Assembly (NCBI GenBank): GCA_021432635.1
Contig: MU270091.1
Coordinates: forward strand, 124,001-188,000
DNA from: Thozetella sp. PMI_491
Taxonomy: Eukaryota; Ascomycota; Sordariomycetes; Chaetosphaeriales; Chaetosphaeriaceae
Direction: 5' to 3'
DNA length: 64,000 nucleotides
Position numbers and translations under genes: made by a program. The notes below the pieces were generated by a model that had not been told where the DNA came from, ran no database searches, and worked only from the letters and a program-made list of their open reading frames with translations. Positions 1 to 11,790 of this stretch are shown here, piece by piece (position 1 is the first letter of the stretch; each line of letters starts with the position of its first letter).

Positions 1-770
1 GAAGGGGAGGATAGGGCTAGTGGCCCAGCGCTTCTCCCAAAGGATAAAGCCAGCAAAGTGGGCGATGGACGCAATTAGTAGAACGTATTCGTCAGGCTGT
101 TGCCATCCAACCATCGGCGCCTGGCTACTCTTTGTAAGTCAACTGTACAAAGTTTCTGATATTAAGATCAACTTACTTCCAAATAAAGTTGAACAGTATC
201 AATCCAGCAACACCTAGATACGACCCAACCCAGTCAATTTTCCCTCTCGGATCAATCGGCTCGTTGTTTAGTACGATAACGAGGGTGGCTCCAAAGATAA
301 CGAGGCCGAGGGGTAGCACTAGGTTGATAATTAGTCGTAAGTAACACCGATTTTAAGGTTGAAGACTAGCCTCACAAAAAGAAGAATAGCCACGGCCAGT
401 CCAACCACTGGATAAGCGTTTCCCACGATGGTAGCGCCTCCAGCTCCTCCGACCGGGCCCATGGCTTCGCATAGAGCGAGACCCAGATTTCTTTGCCGGC
501 CTGGCGGAAAGGTGATGGTCAATAGTGCTAGCACATTCGGCATTATCAAACCTCCGCCTATCCCAGAGAGCGCTCGCATTATGGAGATGCCAACGAGATT
601 GTGCGAATAGGAAGTTGCCAGCGTCCAGAACACCCACCACACGGCCCCCATAGCCATCACGTTCTTGTGCCCAAACACAGAGCCTATCCGGCTACTAATT
701 AGGACAAATGTGCCCTGTGTTAAGGGATAAGCAGCGGCAATCCAGGTCTAGACGATGTCCGAGGCACCAA
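1..770 (-). pseudogene. MFS multidrug transporter, broken and cut by the window edge
   Basis: Minus-strand remains of a 14-TM-type major facilitator (drug:H+ antiporter family, membrane efflux). Readable parts include the loop after TM2 (FGHKN), the TM3-4 region (IGGGLIMPNVLALLTITFP), a PIDPRGKIDWVGSYLGV loop and an APMVGWQQPDEYV loop, all in the usual family order. Two introns fit GT-AG rules: about 319-375 (donor GTGAGG) and 128-176 (donor GTAAGT). Breaks are visible. There is an in-frame TAG where the family has Trp near 750, a one-base frame change near 390-410 (after GGATIVG the family sequence QWLDWPWLFFF continues in another frame), and no recognisable N-terminal segment upstream. The rest of the gene lies beyond position 1. 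The family call is firm; decay is very likely because three independent defects agree. Confidence 0.8.
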
Positions 771-883
771 AAGCACGCTTCTATGTGGGATATTAAAGCA
801 GTGTTTCTTCGACTCTGGCGGGGTCCCCCCCTACCCCCCTACGTCTTCACGCGGTATAAAGGTCAAAAATAATTTCTCAAGGA

Positions 884-2536
884 TTAGCATATTGAATTTG
901 CCGTATCTGTATCTAGGTCTTCTCTACTGACATCGAACCCCAGACTTACGACTTTTGCGTTGCCGAATGCGCTCTCCATAATTCTCACCCTCGAAGACAT
1001 CGAAAGTCGATATATCTCAGACCCAGACTCAACTACTACCCAGTTGCTCAGCCCGCTAATGTTTGGTGCGTGGAGGTCCAAGTCTTCCCAAGATATAGTG
1101 TGCTGACTGTGGTTTTGCTGGAAGATGTATGCTGCCTCCCGAGGGTATTGATTCCACTTGAATGCCTTGAAGACCGGGATCACTCTTCGATAGTCGCATA
1201 GCACCACAACCTTTAAAGATATGCCTGCCAGTAAGCCCTCGAACAGCATGCTGATAACCATGGGATATCTAGTCAGTGTGTTTGGATCTAGTTTCAAGAA
1301 GATTCTGTCCTTGTGATCCCACAAGACCCCCGGGAAGGACTTTTTGAGCTTGAAAGTAGGGTGCCCCGGGATGTGGAGTGCATATTGCCGGAAAGAAGAC
1401 ATAGACTGCATACTAGAAGTTGTAGGATCCATGAGAATATACTTGTCAGTAGCATCGAACATCCCGATCATTCGGACTTCATTCCTGCCAAACTCTGACA
1501 TAGAAAGGTAGCCGACTCGATAAAATAGCCTTGGGCCGACCTTCCGGAGGTATATACCTCGATCGTGTGGGGTATAGTAAGGCCCCTTCTGAGATGCTCC
1601 CACCTTGAGACCGTAAAATGTCTCTGGGGAAGAGTCCTCCGTGCGAATCACAGCAACTCGCAACGGTATATCACCGGTGAGTAATAAGCCCTTATTTGTT
1701 ACAGAGAAATTTGAGAGGTTGTTGCGTAAGGGTATAAGAGACTGGCTTTCCGAGAAAGCCGATGGCGAAGGTGCGAGAAGAGGAAGGAATGGCCTGCTGG
1801 TGTCTTTTGGCGCATCCCAAGCAAATATCGTCAGGTCATTGCTGTTTTGGATGATTTCCTTCTGAAGTCGCCAGAAAGCCTTGCTTCCTTCGCCGTACAG
1901 AAGCGCCATATTGATGTTAAAAATTCCCAAGAGACAATATGCCATGTCCTCTACACGGGTAGTTTCCCGATGAGCCGCCCACGACATTCTTGCCGCCACA
2001 GAGGAATCAAAAATCGACGTGTGCCCTCGAAGAGTGTCGCTCGGAATTCCGGTAAAGTCTGAGATGGCGGAGGCGAACTGCTGTTTTGTCCCCCTGTAGT
2101 TCCAATCCGCGTCGTAGAACTCGACAATCTCGGGAGCCAGCAGTTCCTGGAGTGTCCAGCCTCGGGTAAACCAGCGGCAGTTGGAGACCCTCATTTCGGC
2201 CGAGTGATTTGGAGCTAGATCTTCGATGAACGCGTAGCATACCGCTGCGTTCGTGTACCATTGAAACATGGAGTTGATGGACTCGCTCAGTTCCGAGCTA
2301 CTCGTCTTGTCGATGCAACAGCTATCGACCCATAGGAAATCGAAGCCATTTCGTAGTGCCAAGCGACAGGCTCCTTTTACTTTATCGTATCCTCTGCCTG
2401 ATGCCTGACGAGGGGGCAGCATATCTTGAAATTTGACCTCTTCATCGCCCCATGTGTGCGACAGGATGGCATAACGGGGCAGCTTCGTGTCGGGAAATTC
2501 GCGAATCTCGTAATTCGATGTATCGATGAGTCTCAT
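884..2536 (-). CDS. HET-domain protein (heterokaryon incompatibility type)
   Basis: Intact single-exon gene of 550 aa. The first ATG (2536) gives MRLIDTSNYEIREF, the usual start of this family; the frame is open a little further upstream but has no ATG there. HET blocks are clear in the first 200 residues: YAILSHTWG, then GFDFLWVDSCCIDK, then CRWFTRGWTLQELLAP, followed by the conserved RMSWAAHRETTRVEDMAYC block and LLYGEGSKAFWRLQ. This is the HET-E/DIN type N-terminal layout, but no NACHT or WD40 repeats follow; the C-terminal 300 residues are unassigned. HET domains trigger programmed cell death on fusion of incompatible cells in the family members studied. It is the first of four HET genes in 14 kb. 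Function as an incompatibility gene is inferred from family only. Confidence 0.88.
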   Translation of the reverse strand: MRLIDTSNYEIREFPDTKLPRYAILSHTWGDEEVKFQDMLPPRQASGRGYDKVKGACRLALRNGFDFLWVDSCCIDKTSSSELSESINSMFQWYTNAAVCYAFIEDLAPNHSAEMRVSNCRWFTRGWTLQELLAPEIVEFYDADWNYRGTKQQFASAISDFTGIPSDTLRGHTSIFDSSVAARMSWAAHRETTRVEDMAYCLLGIFNINMALLYGEGSKAFWRLQKEIIQNSNDLTIFAWDAPKDTSRPFLPLLAPSPSAFSESQSLIPLRNNLSNFSVTNKGLLLTGDIPLRVAVIRTEDSSPETFYGLKVGASQKGPYYTPHDRGIYLRKVGPRLFYRVGYLSMSEFGRNEVRMIGMFDATDKYILMDPTTSSMQSMSSFRQYALHIPGHPTFKLKKSFPGVLWDHKDRIFLKLDPNTLTRYPMVISMLFEGLLAGISLKVVVLCDYRRVIPVFKAFKWNQYPREAAYIFQQNHSQHTISWEDLDLHAPNISGLSNWVVVESGSEIYRLSMSSRVRIMESAFGNAKVVSLGFDVSREDLDTDTANSIC

Positions 2537-3744
2537 GGCTTGGAGCAATGTCCAAGATGGGAATTCTAGAGGGGTAGAATGAACTTTCAAGGCTGGAAAG
2601 GAGGTCTATCAGGGCTCGTGTTGTTGGGACTCTAAATCGGCTCGAGCTTGGCCTTGCGTAAATTCCCGTTTCTCAGTTGGTCTTAGGTTAAACCCAGGCC
2701 TGGTGCCTGATGAGCGAGTCTCACGTGACCTATGCTAAACTTTGCTACAGCATCAAAGCGACGACGCGATGCGAAATGCATAATCAGACAGTATAAACTG
2801 CGAGAGGGCGCTTCTGCATTCGAAAGCGTGATACTGTCAAGTGCAATACTAGCTACACCTCGCGCAGCGTGTTTCACATTGAGGAATTTCTCGACCGTAG
2901 ACGAAGTGATGGGGTCCCGAAACTGCGCTCTCGTCAGCACAGGGCAAAGCAGGGAAGTCCGTGCAGCTATTGCAGACCAAGAAGTAGTTAAGCGACCGTA
3001 GTGGATTTATTGGATGCATCATCACACGAGTCATTGAGCAGCTTACCTCGAATCTTCAGGTTGGTAGACAGAAAAGGGGCCCAGGTGCCAATTTATGTCG
3101 GGGCGCCCAGGCTGGTTGTGGGGGGCGCGCTTCTACATGTGTTCATACCCCTGATTAAGGGCCTCGGCACGCAGATAGTAATTCGCGGGGTCAGGCGCAA
3201 GGGGATATTCGCCTTCGGGAGGCAGGACTTTGCGTCTTGCCGTTGCAGCGGGATTCACCACGTTAATCTGACTGCATTGCTAATTTCCAGCGTCTCGGTT
3301 GCGTGTATTGCCAAATCCGGCCGTCCTAACGAGGCCAAGGCAGCCCTAACTGCCAGGCCCCTTGACCTAGCCACCCGTTATGACTGGGCGAAATAAGGGA
3401 GTACCCACCATCCCGCGGGCTCTAGACCTTTCTTTGCTTAGAAAATGATAACCCAGGGCCCAGATTGTAGCGGAGTCGGGCGACAACGCTCCGCTAAAGT
3501 CCCTGCCAAGCCCTTCGGAATGCCTCTGCCTTTCCATCCTACCGGATGGTCCACCTTTTCCACTAGGGTCCCTGTCCAGCTGCTTACCCTGCCCTTATTT
3601 TCGGGAAAGTGCACTGCGTATTTATCTGTGACGTGCTGCCTTGCGTTCGTTCGCGAGGTCATGTCTGATTGTACGCTTCGCCGGGTCCATTCACCTTATT
3701 TTGACGTCTAGGCCAGCGATCCATTATTGTCATATCTCGACGCC
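2537..3744. other. Intergenic spacer, no gene supported
   Basis: Short open frames occur (for example about 131 codons at 3001-3396 on plus) but none starts with ATG and none resembles a family. The segment just before 3745 is the presumed promoter of the next gene. Confidence 0.5.
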
Positions 3745-4650
3745 ATGTCCTCAGACGCCCTAACGTCGTCGGACGCTACGGCGTACCACGAAACATATTC
3801 CGACCTTCAAGTCGTCCCAGAGAAGCACCCCGACGTATCATTACAACCTGGAATGATACTAGTCGATCAAAGTTCAGAACACTCCTACGGGAGTTATAGC
3901 GATGAAACCGGGAAGATGGTAGTTTCGGGACCCAGATACTTTCCCGAAGGGCCAAGGGACGGATCTACACCACTCTCATGTTCCGAAACTTTAGTACCAC
4001 CTCCACAGAGACCTCCAAGAATATGTGGACTCGCGCCAAAGTTATTCTGGGCTCTGGTCGGGACCGTGACCCTTTTGATTGTCACAGGAGCTGTTGTGGG
4101 TGGAGTTGTCGGATCCAATCGAGCAAAAGCTAGCAATGACGCCAGCCAACATTCGACGACAGCAATCCCTCAAGGGGGCAGTGATACTTCAGCGTCCAGT
4201 TCTCTGCCTCTTGGTAGCTCTACCCCCACCCCATCCACTCCACTATCCGTCACCACGACCACGGAAGTGGACGTGAAGAATACCCTTTATCGAGACTGTC
4301 CTTCTTCCAACCAAACCATATACAATGCGCTAGGCTCTCCCCAGTATCAATTTCGCAAGCTATGCGAAGCGCGCTATCCCGGCAACGGCAAGACTGTGGT
4401 AAATAAGAAGGCGGCCAGCTTGAACGATTGCGTCGACTTATGCGCAAGCTACAATGCCCAAAACAAGGCTGCCATTGCAGCTGGGACCATGGCCGTGTGC
4501 AATGAAGTTTGCTGGCGCCACAGCCTGTATAGCGACTATCCAGGGCAGTGCTTTGCCTCTACATATACAAACACGTCCGGTGGCGACTTTCCGCGGGACT
4601 TTAGCAATACTGAATGTGATTCTGCCGCCTGGATGAACCAGGTTGTATGA
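3745..4650 (+). CDS. Single-pass membrane protein with Ser/Thr-rich stalk and cysteine-rich ectodomain
   Basis: Intronless, 301 aa from the ATG at 3745 (the frame opens slightly earlier with a TTG codon). Residues 1 to about 95 are polar and proline-rich with no signal peptide. One strong membrane segment follows at about 102-125 (LFWALVGTVTLLIVTGAVVGG), then a Ser/Thr-rich stalk and a C-terminal domain with about eight cysteines (CPSSNQT, LCEARYPG, DCVDLCASYNA, CNEVCWRHS, QCF). The cysteine pattern with DCVDLCASYN resembles fungal PAN/apple-like adhesion modules. A type II topology with the C-terminus outside is inferred. Proteins of this layout are common in Pezizomycotina and mostly unstudied. 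The HET genes on both sides suggest an accessory locus, but no role can be read from the sequence. Confidence 0.75.
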   Translation: MSSDALTSSDATAYHETYSDLQVVPEKHPDVSLQPGMILVDQSSEHSYGSYSDETGKMVVSGPRYFPEGPRDGSTPLSCSETLVPPPQRPPRICGLAPKLFWALVGTVTLLIVTGAVVGGVVGSNRAKASNDASQHSTTAIPQGGSDTSASSSLPLGSSTPTPSTPLSVTTTTEVDVKNTLYRDCPSSNQTIYNALGSPQYQFRKLCEARYPGNGKTVVNKKAASLNDCVDLCASYNAQNKAAIAAGTMAVCNEVCWRHSLYSDYPGQCFASTYTNTSGGDFPRDFSNTECDSAAWMNQVV

Positions 4651-5120
4651 TACAAAGGACAGAGAGACTGTACATAACATACACAACATAGAAGTTAATT
4701 TTTACTTTAATACCCTCTATTCACAGTATTGAATTTGCACGAAATCCCTCTATCGATGCTGTGGTTATGGTGGCTAGTGAGTTTTGGCAGTACACTACTG
4801 GTTCGTCAGTGCCTCCGAGAGATAAACATCAGGCATCGCTCCCGTCCGCACTGAAACGTCACGCATCTGCTGAAGAGCCCACTGCCGTGTGGCGGGGGCG
4901 ACATGTCTTGTCGCTGCAACGGCATACAGCCGCCACACTAGCGTACTGCCAACTATAGGTGTTGTGTTGGGATTCAACGTGTAGAAGTAATAGTATTGAT
5001 AGTAGTTAGTGGTATACAGCTCTAAAGGTCCCTCGCTCTATTGAACAGAGGCTTGTCCAATTATTGCACAAGAAGAATAGGGCGTGTAGTGCTATCTTTT
5101 GAGGTTTTCTAAGCACCTCT
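4651..5120. other. Intergenic, between convergent 3' ends
   Basis: AT-rich 3' flanks of the membrane-protein gene (plus) and the HET gene (minus). No gene or repeat seen. Confidence 0.5.
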
Positions 5121-7347
5121 CTAAATGATATAAATTGTGTGCAATCCCTCCTCTTCGTCTAATAGCCCGGGCAATCCTTGCTCCGTCCTATCCCCCATCA
5201 TGATGTTCGCATCAGGCTTGCTCGCCACTATCACCCAGCCAATCCGGCGAAACCGGTGACGTGCTTCGTCGACAAGGCTCAGCAGCATGCAGTGAAGTTC
5301 TGCTTTGTCCATGTTGTAGTCACCTGGCTGTGGCCCATATCTCCAATACATTATGTAGTATGGCCGTAGCCCAAACTCCGCACAGTCCGAGTCCGAGACA
5401 GTAAAGTCTAGCCAGGGCTTCAACTGCACACTGAAAGGCTCATTGGGCACGGAGGACTCTTTGTCTTTCCCACCGCCCACGTGGTACAGGATTGGAAGTG
5501 TCAATCTCCAACGCCCAAGCTTTTGAAGCCGCACTGAGCGGAGCCGCCCTGTCACCCGAAGCTGGAACACGGGAGACCGCAGAGAGACACCGAACTCATC
5601 CTGAGTGAATGGCACGTCTCCCTCGGCAGCGAGGGCCCGGCTTTCCAGGGTGACGCAGGCCACTTTGACTAATATACCGATGGCAAAGGGTCCGTGTGAA
5701 TTAATCTTTCCTTTGACCGAGGCCCAGGAAAAGGACGGCGCATAGTACCGTGGTTCCTCTCCGAGTACGTAGCGTTGGCGATGCGAGTACATCCACCATC
5801 CCAACTCCGCCGAAAGGCGCTTCTGCCACATCCCCGCGAGATAAACATCTTTAATGTAGAGCTTATGGTGCCGGGCGATTCCGGAGATTGCGGCAAGCTT
5901 GTCGTCTGGGTAGGTGAACTCGCACCCGGTGTAGGCTTTGACGATATCATCCCACACTTCGTAAGGCAGGTCTTCGACTGGGAAGTTCTCGACTCCTAGC
6001 CATGGAGAGCCGTCCCATAGCTCTAATGGGGTTTGCCGTAGCGAGACGACGCAGTTGAGGTCGAGTAACGGAGCGGGGGGTAAATTTTCGGGGAAGCTTT
6101 CGCAGTAGAACTTCTCATGGCATTCCCAGAATATTTCCTGGCGACAGAAATGGACAACTCTGGGAGACAATATGCGCTCTTGAAACACCCATCCTCGGTT
6201 GCTCAACGGGGAGTTATTAACCTCTATTCGCCACATATCCTTATCTACCGAAGTCCAATCGACCACCTCGTCTCCATCTTGCCCAAGCGTTTGGATCTCA
6301 ACTTGGGAGTAGAAACTCGGCTCTCTATCGAAAAACAAGCCTTCATCTCCCGAGCCATAATCAGCCGAGATATTGAAGTAAGCATGCCGATAAATATCAT
6401 TCATCCGGCCGGATTCTGACTCCCAATCCCTGCCGTTGTCGCCAGCTTGAATGATGCAAAGACAGTCAATCCAGAGGAAGCGAATTCCCATGTAACGGGC
6501 CACAGAGATGGCGTCTTGGAAGGTCTGAGATAGATGGTTGATAGGCAGCCCAAGTCCGAGCTCTTCCTTGTTTTTCGTAGTGAGCAGTATCTTGTTTTGA
6601 GAACCCCATCGGTGACTTAACGTGACATAACGTTCTTGCTGAGGCATGCGATCACCGGCTACTATGCAAGCCAGACCCTTGACGCTTTCGATGTCGACCA
6701 GCCTCGTGGGGCGGAATTCATGGGGAGTCTCCGACACCCGGCATTTTGCATGGCCAGAAGTACAGCGATTCAACCAACCAAGGACAGTGTCGAGGGCAGT
6801 ACTCAAGCCTTTGTTGGGAGGCAAGCTACCTTGCGGAGAGAATCTGGTGAGCTCTGCGACGGGATGAAGAATTAGACACGAGCGCCGGAGATGGGGTCAT
6901 CGCTTCATATATATCTGACATGCCTTTCGTTGGGATGAAGAACAAAACTTGCTGAATAAATGCTGATTGGTGGCTGATACCATTGATCGACAGGCTCAGG
7001 GATATAGTAGGCAATCCATCTGTCCTGAACCTGATTATCTCCCAGAAAATCTCTGTTCCCCATCTTGTCCCGTTGACGACCGAGTTTACAGTAGCTTCCG
7101 CCGGTACGTCCAACCCAAGTTGCCCGCGTAGTGCTTCCTTGGATGCTAGCTCATCGAGCCCCAATCTGGTGCTCGGCTTGAGAAGGCGATAGCCTCGCCA
7201 ACAAAAATGGCATCTTTCCCTGGCAGCGCAAAGGAAGTCTGTTATTGAAGAATGATGTGAAAGGATGTGGTTACGGGACGGGTCTACTCTGCTGAGACTG
7301 AGCACTTCTTGGCAAACGTGGCACAGGCTCGCGGTAGAACCATTCAT
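5121..7347 (-). CDS. HET-domain protein, two exons
   Basis: Exon 1 starts at ATG 7347 (MNGSTASLCHVCQEVLS). An intron follows, with donor GTCAGA at 6919 and, in the frame-consistent solution, acceptor at 6826, giving about 710 aa. The upstream acceptor near 6854 does not keep frame. The N-terminus carries two CxxC/CxxCW pairs (CHVC, CHFCW) of the sort seen before HET domains of this class. The HET core in exon 2 is complete: YVTLSHRWG, GIRFLWIDCLCIIQ, ADYGSGDEGLFFDR and NRGWVFQERILSPRVVHF, then the later ELGWW and SFSWASVKG blocks. It is divergent from the next HET gene across 411 bp. Predicted cell-death/incompatibility role by family; no specificity domain is visible. The exact intron acceptor is the uncertain point. 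Confidence 0.85.
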
Positions 7348-7758
7348 CCTCGACGAATATACTGGGGCCAAAGGGCGATCAAACTGGTTCTAGCAGGGGT
7401 TTTGGTCACACGAGAGGTAAGTTGATTGTAGGTTATTATCACCGTAGACAAGTACGAAATGGCAGTAGAGTAAGGGTGGATGCCTAGAGATGGGGTAGGC
7501 AGCCACCCACTCAAATGGGGGTCAGACATGCACCTCTATTTATCATCTATTCCATGAACCGAGCTAACAATTTTATCAGTGGTGGAATGTAGATCGCAAG
7601 CGTGTTCACGTGATGCGCCATTTTAGAGGGGAAGTTCAGTGAGCTGGGGATAGAGCGCTACTGAAGAAGTGGGTACGCCGCGTGCTCTCCTTTGTGCGGT
7701 GCTCTATATATTCTTTATATATAACTATCATTGACGTTTTAGGTATCCTTTGAGCATC
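7348..7758. promoter_or_regulatory. Shared 5' region of two divergent HET genes
   Basis: 411 bp separate the ATGs of the HET genes on minus (7347) and plus (7759), so both promoters must lie here or overlap upstream genes. A TATATA-rich stretch at about 7705-7730 precedes the plus gene. Co-regulation is inferred from layout only. Confidence 0.45.
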
Positions 7759-9746
7759 ATGAGTGCTGATACGAGCTGCTCCACCTGCCTCCACAAACAG
7801 AGACATATTGGAGTGACCTTGGAAGCGATTCGAACCGGGTCGCTGAAGAATTGCATTCACTGCCAAATACGGGAGCAGGTCATCGCACAATGCATCCCTC
7901 CCGAGCTTGTGTGTGACAAGGGGAGGCTGCACTGGAGTAGAGCTGGCCCATGGCATGGATTACGATGGGAGGCTTGGAATGGATCTAGTATCACCTTCAG
8001 TATCTATCGACGTCCCGAAACCAAGGCCGAAGGTGCGTTCTGTAGCCCCCCTCTGCCTGTTAGGTGTGACGGCCAATTCCTAATTTGCTCATGCCTTTAT
8101 TAGGTGGTACCTCTTCCCTGATCCCAGTTTCGTATTACCGATCCAGCACGGCATCAAATGAAAGTCTTTTCCTTGCACAACAATGGATAAGGCAGTGCTA
8201 CGAGAGCCACGCACAATGCGGCTCCAAGAGTCTCTCTGCCTTGCCGAAGCGAGTTTTGCAGATAGCTAACACAACAATAAAACTCTACGAATCTAAAGGG
8301 GAAAAAGCAAAGTATACCTGCCTCAGCCACTGCTGGGGGACAAGCGCTCCTACTCACATGACCACTAAAGACACCGTACACCACTATTCGAGTGGAGCCG
8401 GAATACCGATTGATTCGATTCCTCAAACCTTTCGCGACGCGATTGATTTCAGTCGCCGTCTTGGTATCGAGTTTATATGGATCGACTCACTTTGCATAAT
8501 CCAGGATGATTTGCAAGACTGGGAAGAGCAGGCATCGCAGATGGCGTCTATTTATAAGGAAGCGCATCTCACCCTTTGCGCTACTTCCGCGCCAGACAGC
8601 TCATGGGGCTGTTACTCTTCATGCACGCAAAACATGAAACCTTTTAGCCTTTTCATAGGTGGTAATGCCTCGACGGGTTTCTTTTGTTCTATTGAGGACC
8701 AATCCATTCACATCCCGGACTGGGACCGAGCTACGCTGCCATTTTACCGCAACGACTTTCCGCTCTTGACAAGAGCCTGGTGTTATCAGGAAAGATTGCT
8801 GTCTCCCCGGCTGTTGCACTTCACTCGTGGTGAACTCATGTGGGAATGCGCTGGAGCCAGTGCATGCGAATGTACCTCGTTGGAATTTCTCGGTACGAAT
8901 AAGCGCCTTGACTCGAAGTACCTGCCCGAGCAAAGGGAGAAGCTTGCTTACGTGACAGGACTAGAGAGGCTGCGTGCTGTCCAGTCCATAGTTACGAGCG
9001 CAGGCAGCCTAAGTTTAAGCCAGGTGCATGATATTGCACGGCACTGGCATGACATCGTGGAAGAATACGTCAATCTGGAACTAACTTTTCACTCCGATAG
9101 ACTGGTGGCCCTTTCAGGAATTGCGCAAGAGGTCCTGAGGCTCCGGCCCGGAGGCGAAGTATACCTCGCCGGGCTGTGGAGGACCACTCTACTTGAGGAT
9201 CTCCGATGGACCGTATCTCACGGCAATTGTATAAGGCCATCGGCGTGGCGAGCGCCTTCCTGGTCATGGGCGTCTTTGAATGGGCCTATTTTCTATCTCG
9301 ATAGAGATGACACAGACATCCGAGACTACGCCGAAGTGATAGACGTCAAAACATCCTCCGAGGAGAACCGTCCATTGGGGCAAGTGACCTTTGGCTTTGT
9401 CGAGCTCAACGCGCCGACGGTAGCGGGGAGACTCTGGGTACCGGAATCCCGATCGGGAATAAAGAGGCAGATGTTTTTCGAAGCCGATGGTGTCCGGGTC
9501 GAATTCCAGGCCGACTGCCAAAGCGATATCCATCGGAGTAAGACCAAAGGTGTCAGTGACGAAGAGCTGCTCTGCCTACGACTTGGTAATGGCTTGAATG
9601 GGAAAGACTGCTGTCTTGTTCTCAGGAAACAACTGGGCTTCATTGCCGGGTATGAAAGGATCGGGTGCCTCCAGCTCGACACCCAGCAAGCGGAGACTAC
9701 ATGGTTTCCTTTAAATGGCTCCTTGAATCGAGTCGGGATAGTTTAG
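7759..9746 (+). CDS. HET-domain protein, two exons
   Basis: Exon 1 is 7759-8032 and exon 2 is 8104-9746, split by a 71-nt intron (donor GTGCGT, acceptor TTATTAG); the joined frame gives 638 aa. The first ATG gives MSADTSCSTCLHKQRH; like its divergent neighbour it has N-terminal CxxC pairs (CSTC, CIHC). The HET domain runs over about residues 145-300: YTCLSHCWG, GIEFIWIDSLCIIQD, YKEAHLTLCATSA, TRAWCYQERLLSPRLLHF and GELMWECAG. The C-terminal part has the family blocks RLVALSGIAQEV, YLAGLW and APSWSWASLNG. The paired Cys N-terminus and same domain order in both divergent genes suggest an old duplication followed by strong divergence. No disabling change seen. Confidence 0.9.
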
Positions 9747-10434
9747 TACGCAAAGAGGCAATACTCAGTCTCTCGTTCAAGAATTCACTCTCAACACTCC
9801 AAGTGCTGTGTGTAGGCAAGCATCCATTTGTAGACATCAAATGTGTCGTCGTTCACTAGTTAACGGCAGGATACAAACAAAAAAACGGAGTTAGAATTTG
9901 GACCATTGGAGTAATAACTATAATTTCCTTCCGTAGTATTCAATGTAATAAATACCTGGCGACAGCTATAGAGGCTACTATACTTGCCATGGTCGCACTT
10001 TGTCAATATGTACTGGCGCATCTTGCATACTTTTGAGCGTAGAAAGTATAGAATCGACTGGATTAAAGTTGACCGTAAAGCGGGAAATCGATTCGAGGTA
10101 ATAATTTTGCCCCGGCACTACAGCTTCAATATTGCCTATAATAAACCCCTGAAGGATTTGATGAAATCCGACTATTGGCCAAAATAGGTCGTTTAGGGAT
10201 CCGAAAACCCATGAAATACGTGCGATGCAACGCTAAAGTCACATAACTAGGATCGCAAACCCAGAAGCAGAATACAATGTCTAAATGAGCATACGACGAC
10301 TATGTTCTTGGACTTGGCCTTAGAAACACTATTTAGACCAAATTGATTTGCAAACATATCTCTCTCCTTCTCCTCCCTTGTGTTGCCCTAAAGGTCTCAC
10401 GACTACTTCCAGGTATACGAATAAATCTTTCAGC
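9747..10434. other. Intergenic, AT-rich, no gene seen
   Basis: Only short open frames without family resemblance. The last ~100 bp is the 5' flank of the secreted protein gene at 10435. Confidence 0.5.
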
Positions 10435-11028
10435 ATGAAGTTCTCCATCACCAACATACTTCTTACCCTCGGTGCGGTCGGCTTGGCCACTGCCAGCACT
10501 GGAAGGATGACCCATTACAGCCCTAGTGTCGGAACTGGCGCTTGCGGGTGGTTAAACTCGGACAGCGAGCTCGTCATCGCTGCTCCTGCGGGCCTATGGA
10601 CTGCCTCAAATCCTAACAATGATCGTCTCTGCGGTATGCAGGTTCAGATTAGCTACGGGGGCAAAACTGTCTCCGCAAAGGTGGTGGACAAGTGCCCTGC
10701 TTCGTCGTGCACTGTCAACGACATCGATGCTTCCCCTGCTCTCTTTCAGCAATTTGCCGACCTGGGCGTTGGCGTGCTTCAAGTCAACTGGGATTTTACT
10801 ACCTGCCCATGCTATCCCAACTGCGGATGCACCAGCGGAAACTACTGCCACTGCAGTTACACTCTCGCTGCCAACGCCCCTTGCGCGCCTAACTGCGGAT
10901 GTACCAGTGGTGCCGTTGCGATTTGCAGTAAGTTTGTTTCTTTCTTCGTTAAAAAAGAAATCGTAGAATTTCACCTTAGAAGGTGATAGCAAAGGGCTGA
11001 CTCGGCGATTACATTAGATGCTGTATAA
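10435..11028 (+). CDS. Small secreted double-psi beta-barrel (RlpA/barwin-like) protein
   Basis: Exon 1 is 10435-10927 and exon 2 is 11018-11028 (only NAV then stop), with a 90-nt intron (GTAAGT...TTAG); 167 aa. Residues 1-20 (MKFSITNILLTLGAVGLATA) are a clear signal peptide. The next ~100 residues form a DPBB domain as in expansin-like and cerato-type proteins: GRMTHYSPSVGTGACGW at the start, VSAKVVDKCPASSC with the conserved K-V-V-D-K-C core, and DASPALFQQFADLGVGVLQVNW at the end. Unusually, a short Cys-rich tail follows in which PNCGCTSG occurs twice, separated by about 23 residues. Such proteins bind plant or fungal wall polymers or act as effectors; the tail could be a carbohydrate-binding or disulphide-cross-linking unit. 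No catalytic activity is implied. Confidence 0.85.
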
Positions 11029-11790
11029 CAGCTTTGACCCTTCAACGCGCTTTCGTCTACTGGTACCCCGGCCGCAGTACTGATCCAGAGGCATGCGCCC
11101 TAGGAGCATACTATAGTAATGGGATAAGAGTCATAGATGGAGCAGAGGTGTCAATTGAGTACTTATGTATATATTGGATGCCTACTGATAAATTCGTTTT
11201 CAGCGCCTTCTGATGGCCATTCCCATGAAGTCCAGTGCCGTAGGTGAACAGTAGAAAAGAAGTCTCGATAGGACGACAGAGTTTGCTCCTACTTTGCACA
11301 AATTCGTCATTGATAGTCCATTCATCCATCCTTTTATTCTTTATCTCAGACTAATTGGCCCATGTAGGGCTGATCTTTCACTTAAAAATTCTGATCAATG
11401 CCCAGGGCACATCCTTCACGAGCGGCCGGGTGGCGTGGGTTAACATAAAGCCCATGTAGGAAGCTAACAATCTAACTCTTTGAATAGATAACACATGTTT
11501 TCATACACATGCCTAGAAGCCGAGAATCCAAAACAATCTAGTGAATGATAGGAGGAAGCTGCCTAGGTAGCCGAGACGCTACCTTAGTTATATCGCGCGG
11601 AAAGGCATGTAAGGGTTAGGGTTACTTTAAGTACCTGGCCTTAGCAAGTGAGTCTGCCTGAGCTGCTTATCTTTCGGACGCGAGTTGCTACCCGCCATCT
11701 TATGTCGCCTGTTCAGCTTACTCTTAGAGGTTCCTGCGTTCCAAATCGACATATATGCTCTACAGACACTTCACGACGCTGTAGATCGAT
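11029..11790. other. Intergenic, no gene seen
   Basis: No long frame, repeat or RNA gene recognised between the secreted DPBB gene and the decayed HET gene. Confidence 0.5.

Noticed and set aside
3001-3396. 131-codon plus-strand frame
   Set aside because: Begins with GTG, has no ATG near its start, no family resemblance, and lies in a spacer; fungal translation would not normally start there.
6854-6919. Shorter intron (acceptor CGCAG near 6854) in the HET gene at 5.1-7.3 kb
   Set aside because: It does not restore the reading frame of exon 2; the acceptor ending at 6826 does.
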